From contig NC_071351.1 in NCBI RefSeq assembly GCF_027744825.2, positions 12,845,501 through 12,909,500 of the forward strand: 64,000 nt of DNA. The letters run 5' to 3'. The position numbers and the translations under genes were made by a program. This document shows positions 49,601-63,870 of this stretch, piece by piece. Within the stretch, counting starts at the first letter, position 1; every line of letters starts with the position of its first letter. Under the pieces are notes generated by a model that worked only from the letters and a program-made list of their open reading frames with translations, ran no database searches and was not told where the DNA came from. This DNA is from Synchiropus splendidus (taxonomy: Eukaryota; Chordata; Actinopteri; Syngnathiformes; Callionymidae).

Positions 49601-52600
49601 TGTGCCTATAGATGCAATAACCTATATAACCATGCTTTGTCTGTTTCCTGACTAGATCTTATTTAGATGCATATGGAAACAGACCTGCCCACAGTAACAC
49701 TATTTCTCTCATGGAAATAACCTTTACTTGGAAACGCTTGTTCATTATGTTTCACTTGACTTCAATAAGTTTACCTCCTACACTGATATTCACAACGTTT
49801 GGCATTCATACTGCGGCGAATTGTGATCATGAATTCATGCTTATAAAGATAGAGTCTCATGTTTATTGGAAATGCATTTGAGGTTCATTTTTCCCAGATG
49901 AGGAAACAGATGCTCAGTAGGTGTACAAAGTCGCACCGTGATTGTTGCATATTTAAACCGGTAGAAGAGGCAGCTGATATACAATAAACAATAGGTGTGT
50001 GTTTTGTGAATGTAAATCGGCTCAAATATGTCTGTATTTTTTCAGAGTTTATGAGATAAACTTACAAAATGCAAAAGCTCAAAACAAAGATCATCCCAGC
50101 TAGGAGTCGTGCATCGTCCATGGGGTCCTGCTGGGAGCACACAGTCACTTTAACTGAGATCCACTGAAATTCCCTGCTGACATAACCTGATCTTGCACAT
50201 TACGAACTTGCCTCTATACTGGACTATACAGTGATAATTGTCTGCTGCCACAGGCCCCTGATATCACTCAGATCAAGGTCATAACTGGCTGATACATCTG
50301 TGGCTCACCTTTCCTCACCCTGCTTTTGCAAGCTGACAGGCTTCTGTAGGTCCAGCTGACCACACTGATCAACATCCAGGCTTAGAAGATCAGAAAACTG
50401 GATTCAGCTGTCGGTATCGCTGCATTAACCCGACGCAAATATCACAAGGACTGAGATGCCCACTGGGGCCATATAAACACGACACTCTGAATCAAGACTT
50501 GACATCAAGCGTTCCACCAACCTTTTATTATTAGCATAAATAACACCCACCTTTATGGCACTCTCCGTATATGTATGCACACAGAGTCTTATGAAGGTTA
50601 AATCACCATCACCTTTGAGCAGCACATAATCGTATTTTGCTCAAGCTAAGCTGTTATTGCAGAAATGTAAATTGTCTCTTTTACTACATTGTCACTCGTC
50701 AGGCAGAGACGGTACACGCCATTCCACGCACAATCGAAAAGAAGACTGGACCTTGGAAGCAGTGCTTTTGTTGCCTGATGTAATTCATCAGGATTTTCAT
50801 TTCACTGAGACACTCAGTGTGTCCCATAATTAACACAAACAAACATTAATGCGCATGCTATCAGCATCCACACAAATATACGGCTGAACACATCAATGGT
50901 TATTTTTCCACGTTCTTGCATTGACACTTGGTTTCCAAGACTTTTGTAGATGAGCCTACTGGTTTAGTTTCACCCAATAAGATTTAAACGCTCATTTTAA
51001 GGGTTCAAATTATGCATCGCGCATATTTTAAGAAGACCTGACACCAATCTCAGATGAGATCCGAATTGCTGTGTAGCACGGAGTCAGTGCTGGGCAGCAC
51101 CACCTCTGGCAGGCCTGACTGGTTCAGCACTGGACAGCTCCCTTGGTCGGAAGGGGTTGATCTCCGCAGACGCGCTGGCACAGTCTGAGCAATGAGTGAA
51201 TGCAATGAGATCGTCACGATCAGCGAATCTAAAGCGCGTGGGCGAACTTGATATCCAAGAGTCCGTGTCAGCTCACATGCCAAACAAAACTCGCAACAAA
51301 AAGTTACTCGCAAAGTGCAAACACATTTGCCCACCACCAATTATCACTTAAAAAGCCTCCTTATCTCTGAGGTTTAAATGTCTAGTGTTGACTCTTCTGA
51401 GACAGTTCATTCCAATTCATCTTTTCTACCTTATCTCTTATTGCAATCCACGACTCTCACCTGCACTGGTGTTTCACCCGCCAGCATTTTTTGCTCTGAG
51501 TGTCTTCTCCTTTCACATTTCTCTCTGCTTGCACTGCGTAAATGCTTACACAGTAGAATGACAACTTGGGGAGACTTTAACTTCCTTTTTCATTTTCATA
51601 CATCACGTCTTTGCAAATGTCTTACTTGGGAATTTCACTTGTTTTGCGGGAGTGAACACGCATGGATGTCTCTCCACGTATAGTCCTGTGGGGAATGAGA
51701 GTGATGCGTCTCTGGAGAATATTCACTCCTCTTTGCTTTGCTGTTACAGAACGCCCAGTGCATATTGTTTCAGAGGGGAAATATCACGAATAAAACATCA
51801 TTTTTTTTCATCGGGATTTGGGCAATGCACTTTTATGATCCCAGCTTGCTCAAGTTGAGAGACAATATTCAGCAACCACTTCATATTTTATCTAAAAAAT
51901 TAATCCAAAAATACACTAGAAAAGAGGGGAATAAAGTAAAAATATTTATTAAAACCACCAACATTTAAATAGAATGTTGTTAACCTGCCATTGATCCTTT
52001 AAAATGTTTATCTATTATGAATGTTTGGTTTAGTCTGGCGTACTAGTTGCATGGAATTCAGTTCAAAGTTGACATCACTGCCCGTTCTAATTGTTGGAGA
52101 CTAATTTTAGCAGAGGCTTTTCTGTAGTTGGCTTCAAAATAATATATTGTCCTCCTTCACTACTCACTCATTTTGGAGTTTTCTACCCTCTTTAAGCTGT
52201 CTAAACTAGTTTGGGGTTATGAGTTGAACACAAAATTACTGCTTACTATGCAATAATTCCACTGTCAGTGAGGACAAAAAAGTTTGCTTTTGTCCACTGC
52301 TAGCTAAAAATCTTACCCCAGTGTGAACTGAAACATCAATCGTCGGGTGCGTTGTGTTGTGAAGCACCTAAACTGCTATCTGTGAAGCACAACAAAGATG
52401 CTTCAGCAGAATTCTGTAATGCATCTTCAAGTCAACAGTGAATAAATCCTTGCAGTAGCACTTCATAATCTTGCCGCTTCCTCCTCACCTTGCATTAGCA
52501 GTCGACACACAAGGTCAAGAGAAGCTCCAGTGAATCCAGATTATCATACGGAAACACCTGGGAGCCTGTCTCCCCGCTCCATTAAAATATCAACCTTAAG

Positions 52601-54392
52601 GTGCGGGGTGAGTCGGAAAACAGGCCAACACTCTTCTCAAACATTAGATCATAAAAAGTCACTGACAAACAACCTCCCTGAATCAGGGTGGTTTTATTCG
52701 AAAACTATGGTGTCCAAATGATCCTAAACAAACTCGTAAAGCACTCAGACGAACCCGCTCTGACAACCATCCAGCGTGTCTTCTCGGATAAATAATGTGA
52801 CGTGCTCCTTCGTGACAGCAGTCTGGTGTCCCGAGGTGAACACCGGTGTGATTCAATTTCAACAGCATTTAATTAAAATATGAAAAACGATTATTTCAGA
52901 GCAACACTTCAGAATGACTAAATGAGAACATTTGGTCTTTGACATTTTTTCTGTACACGTTCGGTTATTTATGTCCTTTTCCGAGATGGATGAAAATCAT
53001 TATTTCCATCAGACGGCGCCCTCATTATGGTGACGCCTTTCCCCCGGAATACTGATGATGATTGGAGATGTGGTTTCCTTACAACACTATCGTTGTTTTT
53101 GCTTCTTAAAAAAATTGGATTATAATATTTTAGCAGGGTGCTATGTTTCGGTGAAGGACGAGGCGGCGATGGAGGTGTTGATGAAAACTTCTGTGGAGTT
53201 TGTTGGTAATTCTTTATCCCGGGAACAAACCTTGTTCATTCCACCCAGTTTTCCCCAGTTTTTTTTTTTAATCCGTGAGCTCTGTAAATGATAAAGAAGT
53301 TATCAAATCCGATGGTAGGAGATGAGAGCAGCCGCCGGTCATGATTGACTGCGGCACATTTTCATAGTTAGTGTGATGCCATCATGCATCTCCTTTGCGT
53401 GTCTTCTGGCCACATTGAGAAATTGCAGATGCACCGTAGGAGGAAATGTCACCGTGATAAATTTAACCTTTCTGGGCAGACCTCAGAGCCCGCGTACCTG
53501 TGTAGTTGGATTAATAAGTAGATCTATCAAAGGGGAGTTTTCAGTTACATTAGTGTTTGGGGAGTAATTGCTGTCACTGACTCTGGTCATAAATTCCAAA
53601 ACCTCAATCACAGCACTTCCATAAATCACATTTTAAAAGTTCACATCTGATGTATACTTTCCTTCTGCCAACTGCAAAGTGCTGCAGGAGGGGGTCCGGC
53701 GAGCGTCTCATTTTTCATATTCCCGTAGAATGATTTCCATGTTGTGGAGATCAGGGACAGTTGTAGCACTTTTCTCGTTCGGCCATAAATCAAACCCAGA
53801 TCACGGCAGAATAGCCGATTTACTCTGCTATAAACGTCAATGTTTGGACCACTGAAACAATGTATGAAAGTGGTCGTATGAAATATGCTCAGGTTGTAAA
53901 ACTGACTTTAATATAGTAAGTCTTCTGTTATGACCGTCTCCGGGTTACGTGGACAGTCGTAACTTACGCATCATGAATCAATGAAATGAGTTAAGATTCC
54001 AACCGACGCACTCCTGTGAGAGTTATTGAAAACATTGATCACATTTTGTCCGTGCAGCGCAGGGTCAACATCCTTTTATTGAATGACGCTGAGCTGCAAC
54101 TGCCAAATTTAAATGTTGCTACTGTTTAACAAGTAGCTGGTGCTTTGTCGTTCCACTGTCGGAGCCTCAGGGGTTAATATTTTAATGATTGGTCTGACCT
54201 CTTGCATCGACAAGGACCCTAGAGACTTGCCCCAACTTATCTTTGTAAAGTCAACAAATCATCATGCAAGTGGACTTAGCATCAGACATCCATGATGAAG
54301 GAGGACATCTTTTGTGGATGGATTTAACGCGTTATGTACAAACCATTTTCAAACCTTTTTCAATGAAATTCTTGAGTTACAGATGAACTTGT

Positions 54393-54398
<6 letters not shown>
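46691..54398. other. Long unique stretch, no gene seen
   Basis: No gene recognised. The longest open frame is 48815-49195 (-, 126 codons). A frame at 51050-51340 (-) reads through moderately GC-rich DNA and matches nothing I know. The segment 47060-47190 carries GATAAGCGCTTAAG (GATA and NK-like words), a weak regulatory hint. No transposon ends were identified. Confidence 0.5.

Positions 54399-54456
<58 letters not shown>
54399..54456. repeat. (TA)29 microsatellite
   Basis: A pure alternating TA run of 58 bases, the longest dinucleotide array in the window. Such arrays are length-unstable, are self-complementary, and are often mis-sized in assemblies. Confidence 0.98.
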
Positions 54457-54460
<4 letters not shown>

Positions 54461-56422
54461 TTATATCATATTTGTATGTTTTCCATTTTCTTGATCAGAA
54501 TACGGTACTTTTGTAGCCCGAAAACAATCCTGTGATCTGGTAAAATATTCTATCTACTTGACTGACTGGGAAGCCAGTTTTTATCTTCCTCACTAGCCAT
54601 ACCTTTGCAAAAAAAAAAAAAAAAAATCTGTGTTATATGGCGGTGGAAAAGGTGACCTACGATCGGGTTTAGATTAAATGTCTAAATATTACATTGTTCT
54701 CCCTGTCACAGTACGTTCACACCCTCCCACCTGTCAAGTTGCAGTAAAAAACTGGGCCAGTCTGCTGGGGGTGTGGCCAAACGTTATTCACAGCTGAACG
54801 TAAAACGTTGCTGTCTGAGTGAGTCGCTACGATCAGCTTCTCTTCCATGTCCACATCTTTTCCCTCTCGACATATGTCACCGTAAAACCTCCGATTGGCT
54901 CGTGAGCCGGGACTTGGAGGTGAACTTGCTGCTTGTGGCGCAACAGTCTGTCGCACATCATCACGCCACAACATGGGCTCCTCAACTGTCCTCTGTCGGA
55001 GATCCAGGATGCTGCTGGATCTCTTGTTTGGCAAGTCTGATGTAACCTGACTACAATGCACGAAAGTTATATCCACAGTGCGTAAGCGTCTTCATAAATT
55101 ACCCCACTGTCATCATAAATCGCACCATTCCCTTGCACCTCTCCATAGCAAGGGCTTGTTCCATACCTTGTCATCTTCAGAAAGCTCATATTCGGAAGAG
55201 TGACAATAACCGCGTAGCTACCAGATCCCAGCGGACCTTCATTATGACTGACTATATTATGTAAAACACTTAAAATGCCTAATTATGCTCCCTGCCTGGC
55301 TCTATTTTAGTTCCTAAGTGCTGCAGTCTTCTGCCTGATGGTCTCCAGGGACGTCTCTTTCTCCGTGTTTGAAATACTCCCCACATATTCTCTCTTTACT
55401 CAACAGGGAGAGAAACACCTTCGCCTGGAATTTATGACAGGATTGTGCGAGAAAGAAGCTCCAGATGTTGAAATGTGGGTGAGGGGAGAAGGGGAGAAGG
55501 GTCTCACCGTCCGATGAGTCAAAATGAACATTGTCAGGTTTAAAATAAGAGACTGATAAAGAGAATGCCCACGTAATGAAAACATAGCTTACAACATTTC
55601 GGGCGAGTCGGCTGCTTGGCGATTCATAGTAGGTGACAACATAATGGGAATGAGCAGAACTGGCTATATTGTGATTTCCTCTGCTGAGAGGAATTTAATT
55701 GAATCTCCCCCTGCGTCGCTGCTGATTGCGCTGAAGCCTCTTTTCATTCTCAACTATTATACAAAACTTGCACATTGCAGCACATGTGCCGACTCAGGTT
55801 TGTGTAAAAGGAAGCAGAACAGAGCGCCATTGTGTGCCCATGCCGTTCATGGAATTTACTGTCTGATTGTTTTGGAAAATTAACATAAGCAGAACAGAAC
55901 AAATCCATAATTGTGTTGGCGCTATATTTACTGGAGTCAAATCTGCCGCATCCTCCCGTGGAGCGCCTATAATGCTCCATTCTCCAGCGAGTCAAGTCAT
56001 ATCCAGGTCAAGCTCAGTTTTCTGTGGAATGATGGCTCCAAACAGCAGCAATGCATCATCGTTCACATATAAAGTTGAAGGATTGTCTCACACATGACTG
56101 GGCACTAGATCGCTGAGCTTCTCACCATCTTGCCTGTACCTTACTCGTCCAAACAAGGCCTCCTGTGGATGAAATTCTCCGCTGGGCTCTTGTTTGCCGC
56201 AGCAGCCAAAGCAGATGGCTGACGATTGGCGTGTGAGGAAGCGGACCGTCTTTCGCTGACACTCAGCTGCTGTCAGACTGGCGACATGGGACGTATCTGA
56301 CAGAGTATGGACTGGAGGAGTTGGAGTTCACGGCTGACAGCGTTGCAAACGTGTTGTTTTGTTGTCATAAATGTATATAATTTCACCAAAAACTAGAGCG
56401 ATTTAACAACTTATGTCGGGCT
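54457..56422. other. Mostly unique; includes a GC-richer block open on both strands
   Basis: An A18 tract lies at 54609-54626. The block 54717-55076 is open on the minus strand for 119 codons and on the plus strand at 54773-55045. The minus reading contains SDLPNKRSSSILDL and FYGDICREG, which look protein-like but match no family I can name. No start context, splice pair or domain supports a gene. It could be a relic of a transposon-borne or host coding sequence. Confidence 0.35.
54609..54626. repeat. Poly-A tract (A18)
   Basis: A pure A run. I found no retroposed body or target duplication around it. Confidence 0.95.
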
Positions 56423-56526
56423 AAAAAAAAAAAAAAAACCTCACAGGTGCGTGTCCTGGCTGAGCTGTTTCAAGAAGATGTTCCTGATAGCTTGGTCATT
56501 ATATGTCAGCAAAAAAAAAAAAAAAA
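56423..56526. repeat. Two A16 tracts 72 bases apart
   Basis: A16 at 56423-56438 and A16 at 56511-56526 enclose a 72-base mixed-composition segment. Paired A tails can arise from nested retroposition, but no SINE head or duplications were identified. Confidence 0.85.
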
Positions 56527-59500
56527 TGAAATTAAGATCCATGGACAGACCTCGTGCGAAAAAGCAAAGTCAAAAAAGTGCCTCCAGACTTGTCGAGGAG
56601 GGGAGTGTGAGCGTGGATGTCAAAGTTCTGCCGCCGAGATGACGAGAACGCCCCGAAGGCGAATGAGCACGCCGGCATTTTGACTTGTGTGTCTCCGCAC
56701 CGCGGTGAAAAATAATTGGGCTGTGACCCGGCACCTGCAACAGTGAATATGTTCATGTGGAAATGTGAGCTGTAAATCATAGCATGTGCTGAAACCTCTG
56801 ATTCTGAATGTGAAACCTCCTCTGTCGGGGAAATAATTTGGGACAAGCTAAAAGCTGATATTCGGCTGGAAACGTCGAGGTTGCCGGCAGAGCTTGGGAT
56901 TCTTGGAGACGTGGAGAAACATTTTTATCTGATTTTACAGTTACTTAGAATGACCTTTTATAAGACGAAAGGATTTGCTGAGCTCAGATTAAAGCTCAAA
57001 CTAGTTAAAAAAACAAATATCCAAGCATTATATGCAGTTTCATGTATGAAATAAATGGTTTTTGGTCTCAGTATTGTACTTTAGGTACAATAAAAGTGTG
57101 ACTGTAACAGACTTAAAGCAGACAAACATGTTAACATTCTCATTTCACTCCAAAAAAAAATCACTTTTAAGCTCCCACATTGTCTTTAATCTACATAATT
57201 TGATCGTAATTTTGCTTCCACCCACGCTCTCAGCTGAGTGACTGAGGGAAAACAAAGAGCATGGACTCGGCTTAACTGAAAAAATATAATTCAAATCAGT
57301 AATAAGTGAGTGAAACGTTCCATAATTGCTGTGTTTTGTTCAAATTTGTATGATTAAATGAAGAGATCAGACTTGCTCTAGTGTTAAGTAGAATCACGAT
57401 GCTGGTTGGTGCGACTCACTCGACTCGGCTCCACTGCTTTTGTCTTAAACTTCCAGGATTGTCCTCATCTGACTGAAGTCCCCGCAGCGTGACACGTATA
57501 ATCCTGACTTAAATCAATGGATTTTAGTGACTTCATAAAAGGCATTGTCAAAATATCAAACACTTTCATGTAAATTTCTCCTTTGTTAAAATCTGAGTGA
57601 ATTTGTTTTCCTGCTAAAGATTCAGGAAGATAAAGTGGGATTTCATAAACAGATTATGATGAGTCATGTTTCCTCAATTTCACACTTGTTATATTTAGTT
57701 TTTCTCAACAATGTTGCTTCTCCAGTCTCATCTGTGGTGATGGAACGTTCTGCACGGTTCAGTCATGTGATAGGTGGATGCAATTTCACTGTCCACAAAT
57801 GTCAAGTTGTCCCGCTTTCAGACACTAGTTTGTTCTTCCTGGTCATCGCAAAACAAGAAACTACAAGAGCAACGCCAATCACGTAAATGAAGACCATAAT
57901 ACTTGCTGTCTCTCACTTTGGCTATAAACCCAGTTTGGTGTTTTGTAGAGTCTTGGTGAAGCTCCAAAGAAGTTGTTCTTATCTTCTAACAAACAAGTTT
58001 CTCAGATGGCTGTTTGGAAAAAGAAAAAAAGCTTCATATACGACTTCTTTTTTGAATCATATTTCTCTTCCAACACAAGCTGGAGGCATCTCACATAGAC
58101 GGTATTCACCACACTGGGTTTTACTCCCCTCCCAAATACCATGTTTTAGATCACTCGGATGGAAATTACAAAGCTAGAGGCATAATGGCTCCTTAATATC
58201 CCACAAAATGACCTCCAGCCATGACCTCTGACCACTGCCTGCTTTCTCTGTCTATCATTCTCTTTGCTCCGACACAAAGCAGAGAGCAAGACTGACTGTA
58301 CATGGGAGAGAGGGTGGGATCAAAAGGTAGGCAGGGGAAGAGTTATCGGTTCAATTGAACACTTTTTTTCTCTCTCCCTTTACTGCCGAACGCTGGAGAT
58401 ATCATTGAAAAGCTGTTGCTGTTTATTGATCGGCCCTCAGGGATGAAGCAACACTCAGTGAGAGCTGGAGAGTGGGATGAGTTCATGCAGGAAAACACAT
58501 ACTGTCATCATCTGGCTGAAGCAAGGCATCAAAATGCAGTACTCACGGCAAACTTCTCTCAACTCACATCAGCTCATCTATCAGTGGAAACACAAATATT
58601 TTGCAGTAAGTCATTATCCCCAGCATGAATTGATCAATCGATTTCGATTCAAGTTCTGTTTGCCTCAATATAGATTGTCATTGACGTCTAAAAAGCAAAA
58701 AAAGGGTTGATGTTTTCATCAGCATTTTAATGGAGCTGAAGTGTCTGGCCAACGGCTGCCCTTACCTTGAACCCGCCTGCACACTTGGAGGATAAGCTCG
58801 TGTGAGATGAAGTGAGAAACTAGCTTAGCTTGTGCCTCTGTGTGCATGCGTGCAGCCAGCGTGTCCTCGGGGGCTGAGAGGTTTAGCGAGCCCTGCTCCT
58901 CCAGATGATCTTCTTTTGGATCCGAAGCAACAATCCAAGATACTGTTGCCATTTTTACACCATTAATGCACTGACTGCGTAATAACATTATGATGATCCA
59001 GACCGCTCTATGATGACTTCCTTCTGCTGTTTTTAAATTCTCATTTCCTTAGTTCACCAGATGGTTTTGGACTCGGGAGGAGAGACACTGCAATGAGATT
59101 CAATGTACTAGCAGACGTGAAGAGCATACAGTGGGTGCGACCAGGGTGTGTGCGTGCATGTTTTTATTTCAGAAATATGACTGCATTTATCTGGACTTTC
59201 CACAGCAGACTCAATCTTTTTGAAGCATTTATCTAGTGTTACAATGCAGTTGACACATGATTGTGTATGTGTATGTTTTGACTTGTGGCAGCCTTTAGCA
59301 CGACCAGCCATTTTGCTGTCTGTGATATCCTTTAAATACAGCAGCATTATTGGAGAGTGTCTTCATCCGGATTGGCAACACAATTCCCCAACTAATATAT
59401 CCAGGTGTTGCCTGAGGTCTCCCTCTTATCGTGGCCGGATACCCCAACATCTCTTTTTATCGTGCCTCAAGTACAGTTTGGCAATGTGCTTTTTTTTTTT

Positions 59501-62110
59501 TGCACAGTCAATTTTTCGTGCCTTGTTTTTTCTTGCCAGCGTGACTTTATTCTGTCTGTCTCTGATCCATTTGTTCAGGGGCACAGGTTGTATCGTTTCT
59601 GCTGCTCTATTGACGCGTTCAAATTCATGCAGAAAATTCCCAAGCATTGTTTACCAGAGGAGTTGATCACTGATGTTTTGACCATGTAAAACACTCTTCA
59701 TAATGCCTTTCACCACACCAACTCTCCAGGACAGGTCTGGTGAAAGCTACCGTGCAGCCATAAAAGGCCCCCGATGGAGCAACATTTTCACATTATTGGC
59801 ATCTACGTCCAATAAGTGGGGAGCGTGACTGAAGCTGTCTAAGTTAAGGACAGTGTGATGCCGGCCCTCAAATCCCACTCTTGTCAGAATTTCATGATAC
59901 TTAATGAGTCTTACCTCTCCTTCAGTTTGGCTCCAGGGAAAGAAGGTACTGACTGCATGCTTTCTGCCGGGTCACTTCCACTCATGAAAGATGGCTCCTT
60001 CGGGACGAGAAAAGGTTGATGCGCTCACTCGCGCTCTCTCTCTCCCGACGTCTTTGCGGTGTCGTCAACGCTCACACCTCCACACCGAAGGCAAATATAC
60101 ATACCTTTGAGCTGTGACATTGTCGTGACCACCCACTTAAATGTTGGAGCTTCATATCTGCAGGTTCCCGTGGGAGGCCAAGCAGGAAAGAATGAGGTGG
60201 ATGTGATGATAGAATACACAGATTGTCCCCTGATAGATTGGGGACAAGGCCCCGAATCACTCTTGGTGTCACACGGCTGACCTCCGAGAGTACTCGCTAC
60301 AGATTCATCACTTATAGTTCTTGCTTCGACCACATTCACCGGCGTGTGATTCACTGGCCAAGATTCCCCGGACAGATCTGCCTTAAATAGCATAATTCAC
60401 CTGGTGAAACCTGTCATCATGACTATTCTTGGTGCGCCGCAGCTTTGCTGTGCCGTGACCTCGCGAAACTCAGGGTTGGTTCAAGAGCAGATTCAATGTG
60501 GTGTTGTGAGGCAACACAAGTCAAGCTCGACTTTCTGTTTACTTTTGTCACTTCATGTCTTGTCGGTGCAACCAACTCTGACATCAAGTCTGTGATCATT
60601 TGAAGCTCACTGAAAGGATGAATACATGGGCAGGGTCACATGACTGGACCGACGGCAAAACTCATCGCCCAACCTTTCAATTTGTACAAAATGTTCACAG
60701 CAACAAACTCATACCTCAGTGCTACAGCATAGCCAAACAACAAGCCTCCACATTGGCTGTATTTTTCTGATGAACACAGAAAAAACATCATGAAAAAACT
60801 TGGAAGTGCCAGGGAGAGACTAGTCTGCCGCTCATCGCATTCTACTGCACCTACTGCGATTATCCAAATGATCTTCCCCATCAGAGAACATGACTGATCA
60901 ATTGTATCAAGATGTTATAAAGCAACCCGCATTAGAACCATGAAGGAACTCCACTTAATCTCTACATATACAAACTAGGCATCTATTTGGATTTAAAAAA
61001 AATACAATAGTAACCCCTCCGCACCTTTCCTTCCCTCAACTTTCCTGTTGAGCCACCATGATCACCATCAGTTTAGTTCCAATTTCGAATTCCCATTTTC
61101 TATTAAGGGCAGACAGGAAGGGCAAACAAGATGAACATTCTGAACACTGCAATTTGATTTCAACAACTGCATCTTTATCATTGTAGCACTGCGTGATGGG
61201 ACTTGTACGCTGTTGACATTGTCTAATCAAATAAGCAGAATTGGATGTGTTTATGTTTTGATATTGACGGGTTGTTTACAAACCGATCTCTTTGGTTCGC
61301 TCCTTTGACACAGACCCGGAGTATCACACCTCTTCCTCTTCACTCTGGTACTGTAAGTCAAGGAGGTAATACTCTAGCACAGTGAGTCGGTACGCAGAGG
61401 GATATGCTGTTTGGGATATGGACAGAATTTCATAAACAATTGATGACTGATTATTTGCATAAGAACACAACCCTGTCCTGGACATAGATGTGACCAAAGC
61501 AGCATCATTGATTCATGGTTTATTTATTCCTTGGTTGCTGTGAAAACATTATTTTCACCCAAGTCGACGGCTCTCTGTGGGTAGACTCTCCTCCCTTTAA
61601 TATATTGTTGTTGTGTTTAAGCTCTAGTGATCTCATTCGTGCCGACCTCATCAGTATGCAGCCCACTGGTGTTGTGCACGGCCAGCTTTGTACTCAGTTA
61701 TCTATTGCAGTACTCTGTGTAGCGTGACTGTTCCCTCTGTATCATCTATCAAGGGATAGCACGACCTGGCTTTAAAATCATATTCCACTGAATCAGAATT
61801 CAATTCCAGATTCCAGGGCGAAAATATCATAATAATTCATCTTCCCTGGATTCCACTTTGGCCAGTGTCACCATGTTTCCTGACTCATTGCATGCACTGT
61901 AATTTCTCAGGAACATCTTCAGTGGAGATTCGACCAAGCGTGCACTGAACACTTCATTTCATTGTCTACTGAGGAAGTGTTGGAAAAGGTGTAATTCCCG
62001 ATGCTTTCAATCCAGAAGTGCCTATGTAGATTGTTGCACTTGTGCGATGCATGAACACCTCGACTCATTTGAGACATTTGATCGAGGAAGACACTACAAA
62101 TCCAAGTTAT
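56527..62110. other. Unique sequence, no gene seen
   Basis: No gene recognised. The longest open frames are 59220-59666 (+, 148 codons) and 60025-60393 (-, 122 codons), without domains. CT-rich patches occur at about 58367-58380 and 60033-60045. No transposon ends were seen. Confidence 0.5.
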
Positions 62111-62130
62111 GCATGGGTGCGTTTCGAATA

Positions 62131-62224
62131 CTCCAAGTCATTGTTTTTCATTTAACAAGTGAGTCTCAAGTCAAGACAGCCGAAATCCAAGTCAATTCTC
62201 AAGTCACTTCAATTCACAAGTCCC
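62131..62224. repeat. Degenerate CAAGTC-type repeat
   Basis: CAAGTC recurs five times within about 90 bases (for example CTCAAGTCAAGAC, CCAAGTCAATTCTCAAGTC and CACAAGTCCC) with variable spacers. This irregular pattern recalls the CAAGTC-rich part of a dispersed fish repeat, but no boundaries can be set. Confidence 0.55.
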
Positions 62225-63870
62225 CCATTTGACTTTCATGTTCTTATACTGGCTCCTTGGTTGAAAGATTTGGGCAACAACAGAAATAAAAACTCTGAGG
62301 GAGCACCTATACATCCCCAATGTAATTGTTTTTAATCGGTTTATATTCTAATAAATATAATATTTAACAAGTGTGAAAGGAGACGTGCCAGAGGATTACA
62401 AATTACACGATGGTTGTGAAGAAAGTTCGTCTGCTGAGGCAGTCAGGAGTGCTAGGAATATATGATCCCTGGAGAACGCGTAAAGCGGAGGTAAATAAAT
62501 AATAAATAGATGAATGAAAGGGATAAGATGACAGCCGTTGGGGCAGATCATGGCGAGGTGATGAGTTTGGTTTTCGCAGACACTGTCAGCGAATGTGCGA
62601 GGGTGATTAAAACTGCTTTCCACCTACCTGTCAGCAGACAGATGCAGTGCTATCTCTGCAAACTGACTCACAAATCAACAGCTTAAGCCCCTGTGATGCG
62701 GCACAAACAGATGTCGCTCTGCTCAACTTAGAAGTTTGACTCTTAAATGTCTTTCTGCACAGGTGAATTTTCTGTCCCATCATCAGTCGCCTCCTTCTGT
62801 TCTGTGAGATGTAAGAGCTGGTCAGGTTGAGAATGAGAGTGGGGTGTCCAGGGGTACCTCATCTGTTTTGCCTCTGCAGCTAAACTAGCTTTAGAATTGG
62901 TGCAAAATAATTAGAATCCAGAAGGTGATTTTCATATCTTCCTCCGCCACTCTCTCTCTTCACTATAAGAAATTGTGCTGCACCAAATTTTTAATCAGAA
63001 GCGGCCACTGATAATGCCTTATTGAGGGAAATTGAAACCAAGATAAGAAGGCGTGAATACATCAAAGCACAGCACAGCACAAGACAAAACAGCATAAATT
63101 TAGTATTGATGATCTAGAAAAAAAAGGGTTTCGAATCAGACATTCTGGAAGAAAGAAGAGTGATGAAACCTTCAGCTTGAAATTCTCTAAGTGAGCAAAA
63201 ATGTCAAGCAATTACTTCTCCATTTGAAGGGAGCGACGACACTCCTCTATTTCATTTTCCAGCTTTTACTGTGATGGAACTTGAACAACAGTTGACTTCA
63301 AGAAGTTCACCTTTCGAACGTTGGTTCACCGGCGGTAGATGTAAAAGAGGTTGTGACCTGAAAGACGGCGTATCAGATGTAAGCTGACTGTAAAGCGTAG
63401 AACACTGCGATGAGGTACTCGCCATTCAAATAAGCCGTGAAGGCTATACAGAAAGGAGTGTGAGCTATAGCTGGCACCTTGACGGGAATTAAAAGTGGAT
63501 TATAGACATTTGATAAAATAAAAATAAAAATCTCATCCATGTGATATAGTCGTGCTCATGTTTGAAAGGAAAGGACAGTGTGGAAAAGGTTTATGAGCAC
63601 AGGAAGGGTTCGTCTGATATCTTAACTCAGTATCTGCACTGGGAATACTCCCATCCCACATATGTGCAGTTCTTGAGTTATGTTATTATGTCTTCGATGT
63701 CACTCATGTGCTGAGGTGTTTTTCCAAATCCCACACTGTGTCCCCCCCTCACATGAGCTTAGTTTGGGAGTTGCTGTTTTCTCACTCTTCCTGCCTTGAG
63801 TTTTCTTTTCTCATCTTATCTACGAACACAGCTTCCGTCCCCCCTGTATGTCATGTATGTCTACCTGGAC
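62225..63870. other. Unique sequence, no gene seen
   Basis: No recognisable gene, exon or repeat. A CAGCACAG patch lies at 63068-63080. Confidence 0.5.

Noticed and set aside
30318..55606. 13-base direct repeat ACATTTCGGGCGA at 30318 and 55594
   Set aside because: Matches of this length between distant sites are expected many times by chance in 64 kb.
59220..59666. 148-codon plus frame
   Set aside because: It includes a poly-T run read as poly-Phe, overlaps frames on both strands, and contains no domain.
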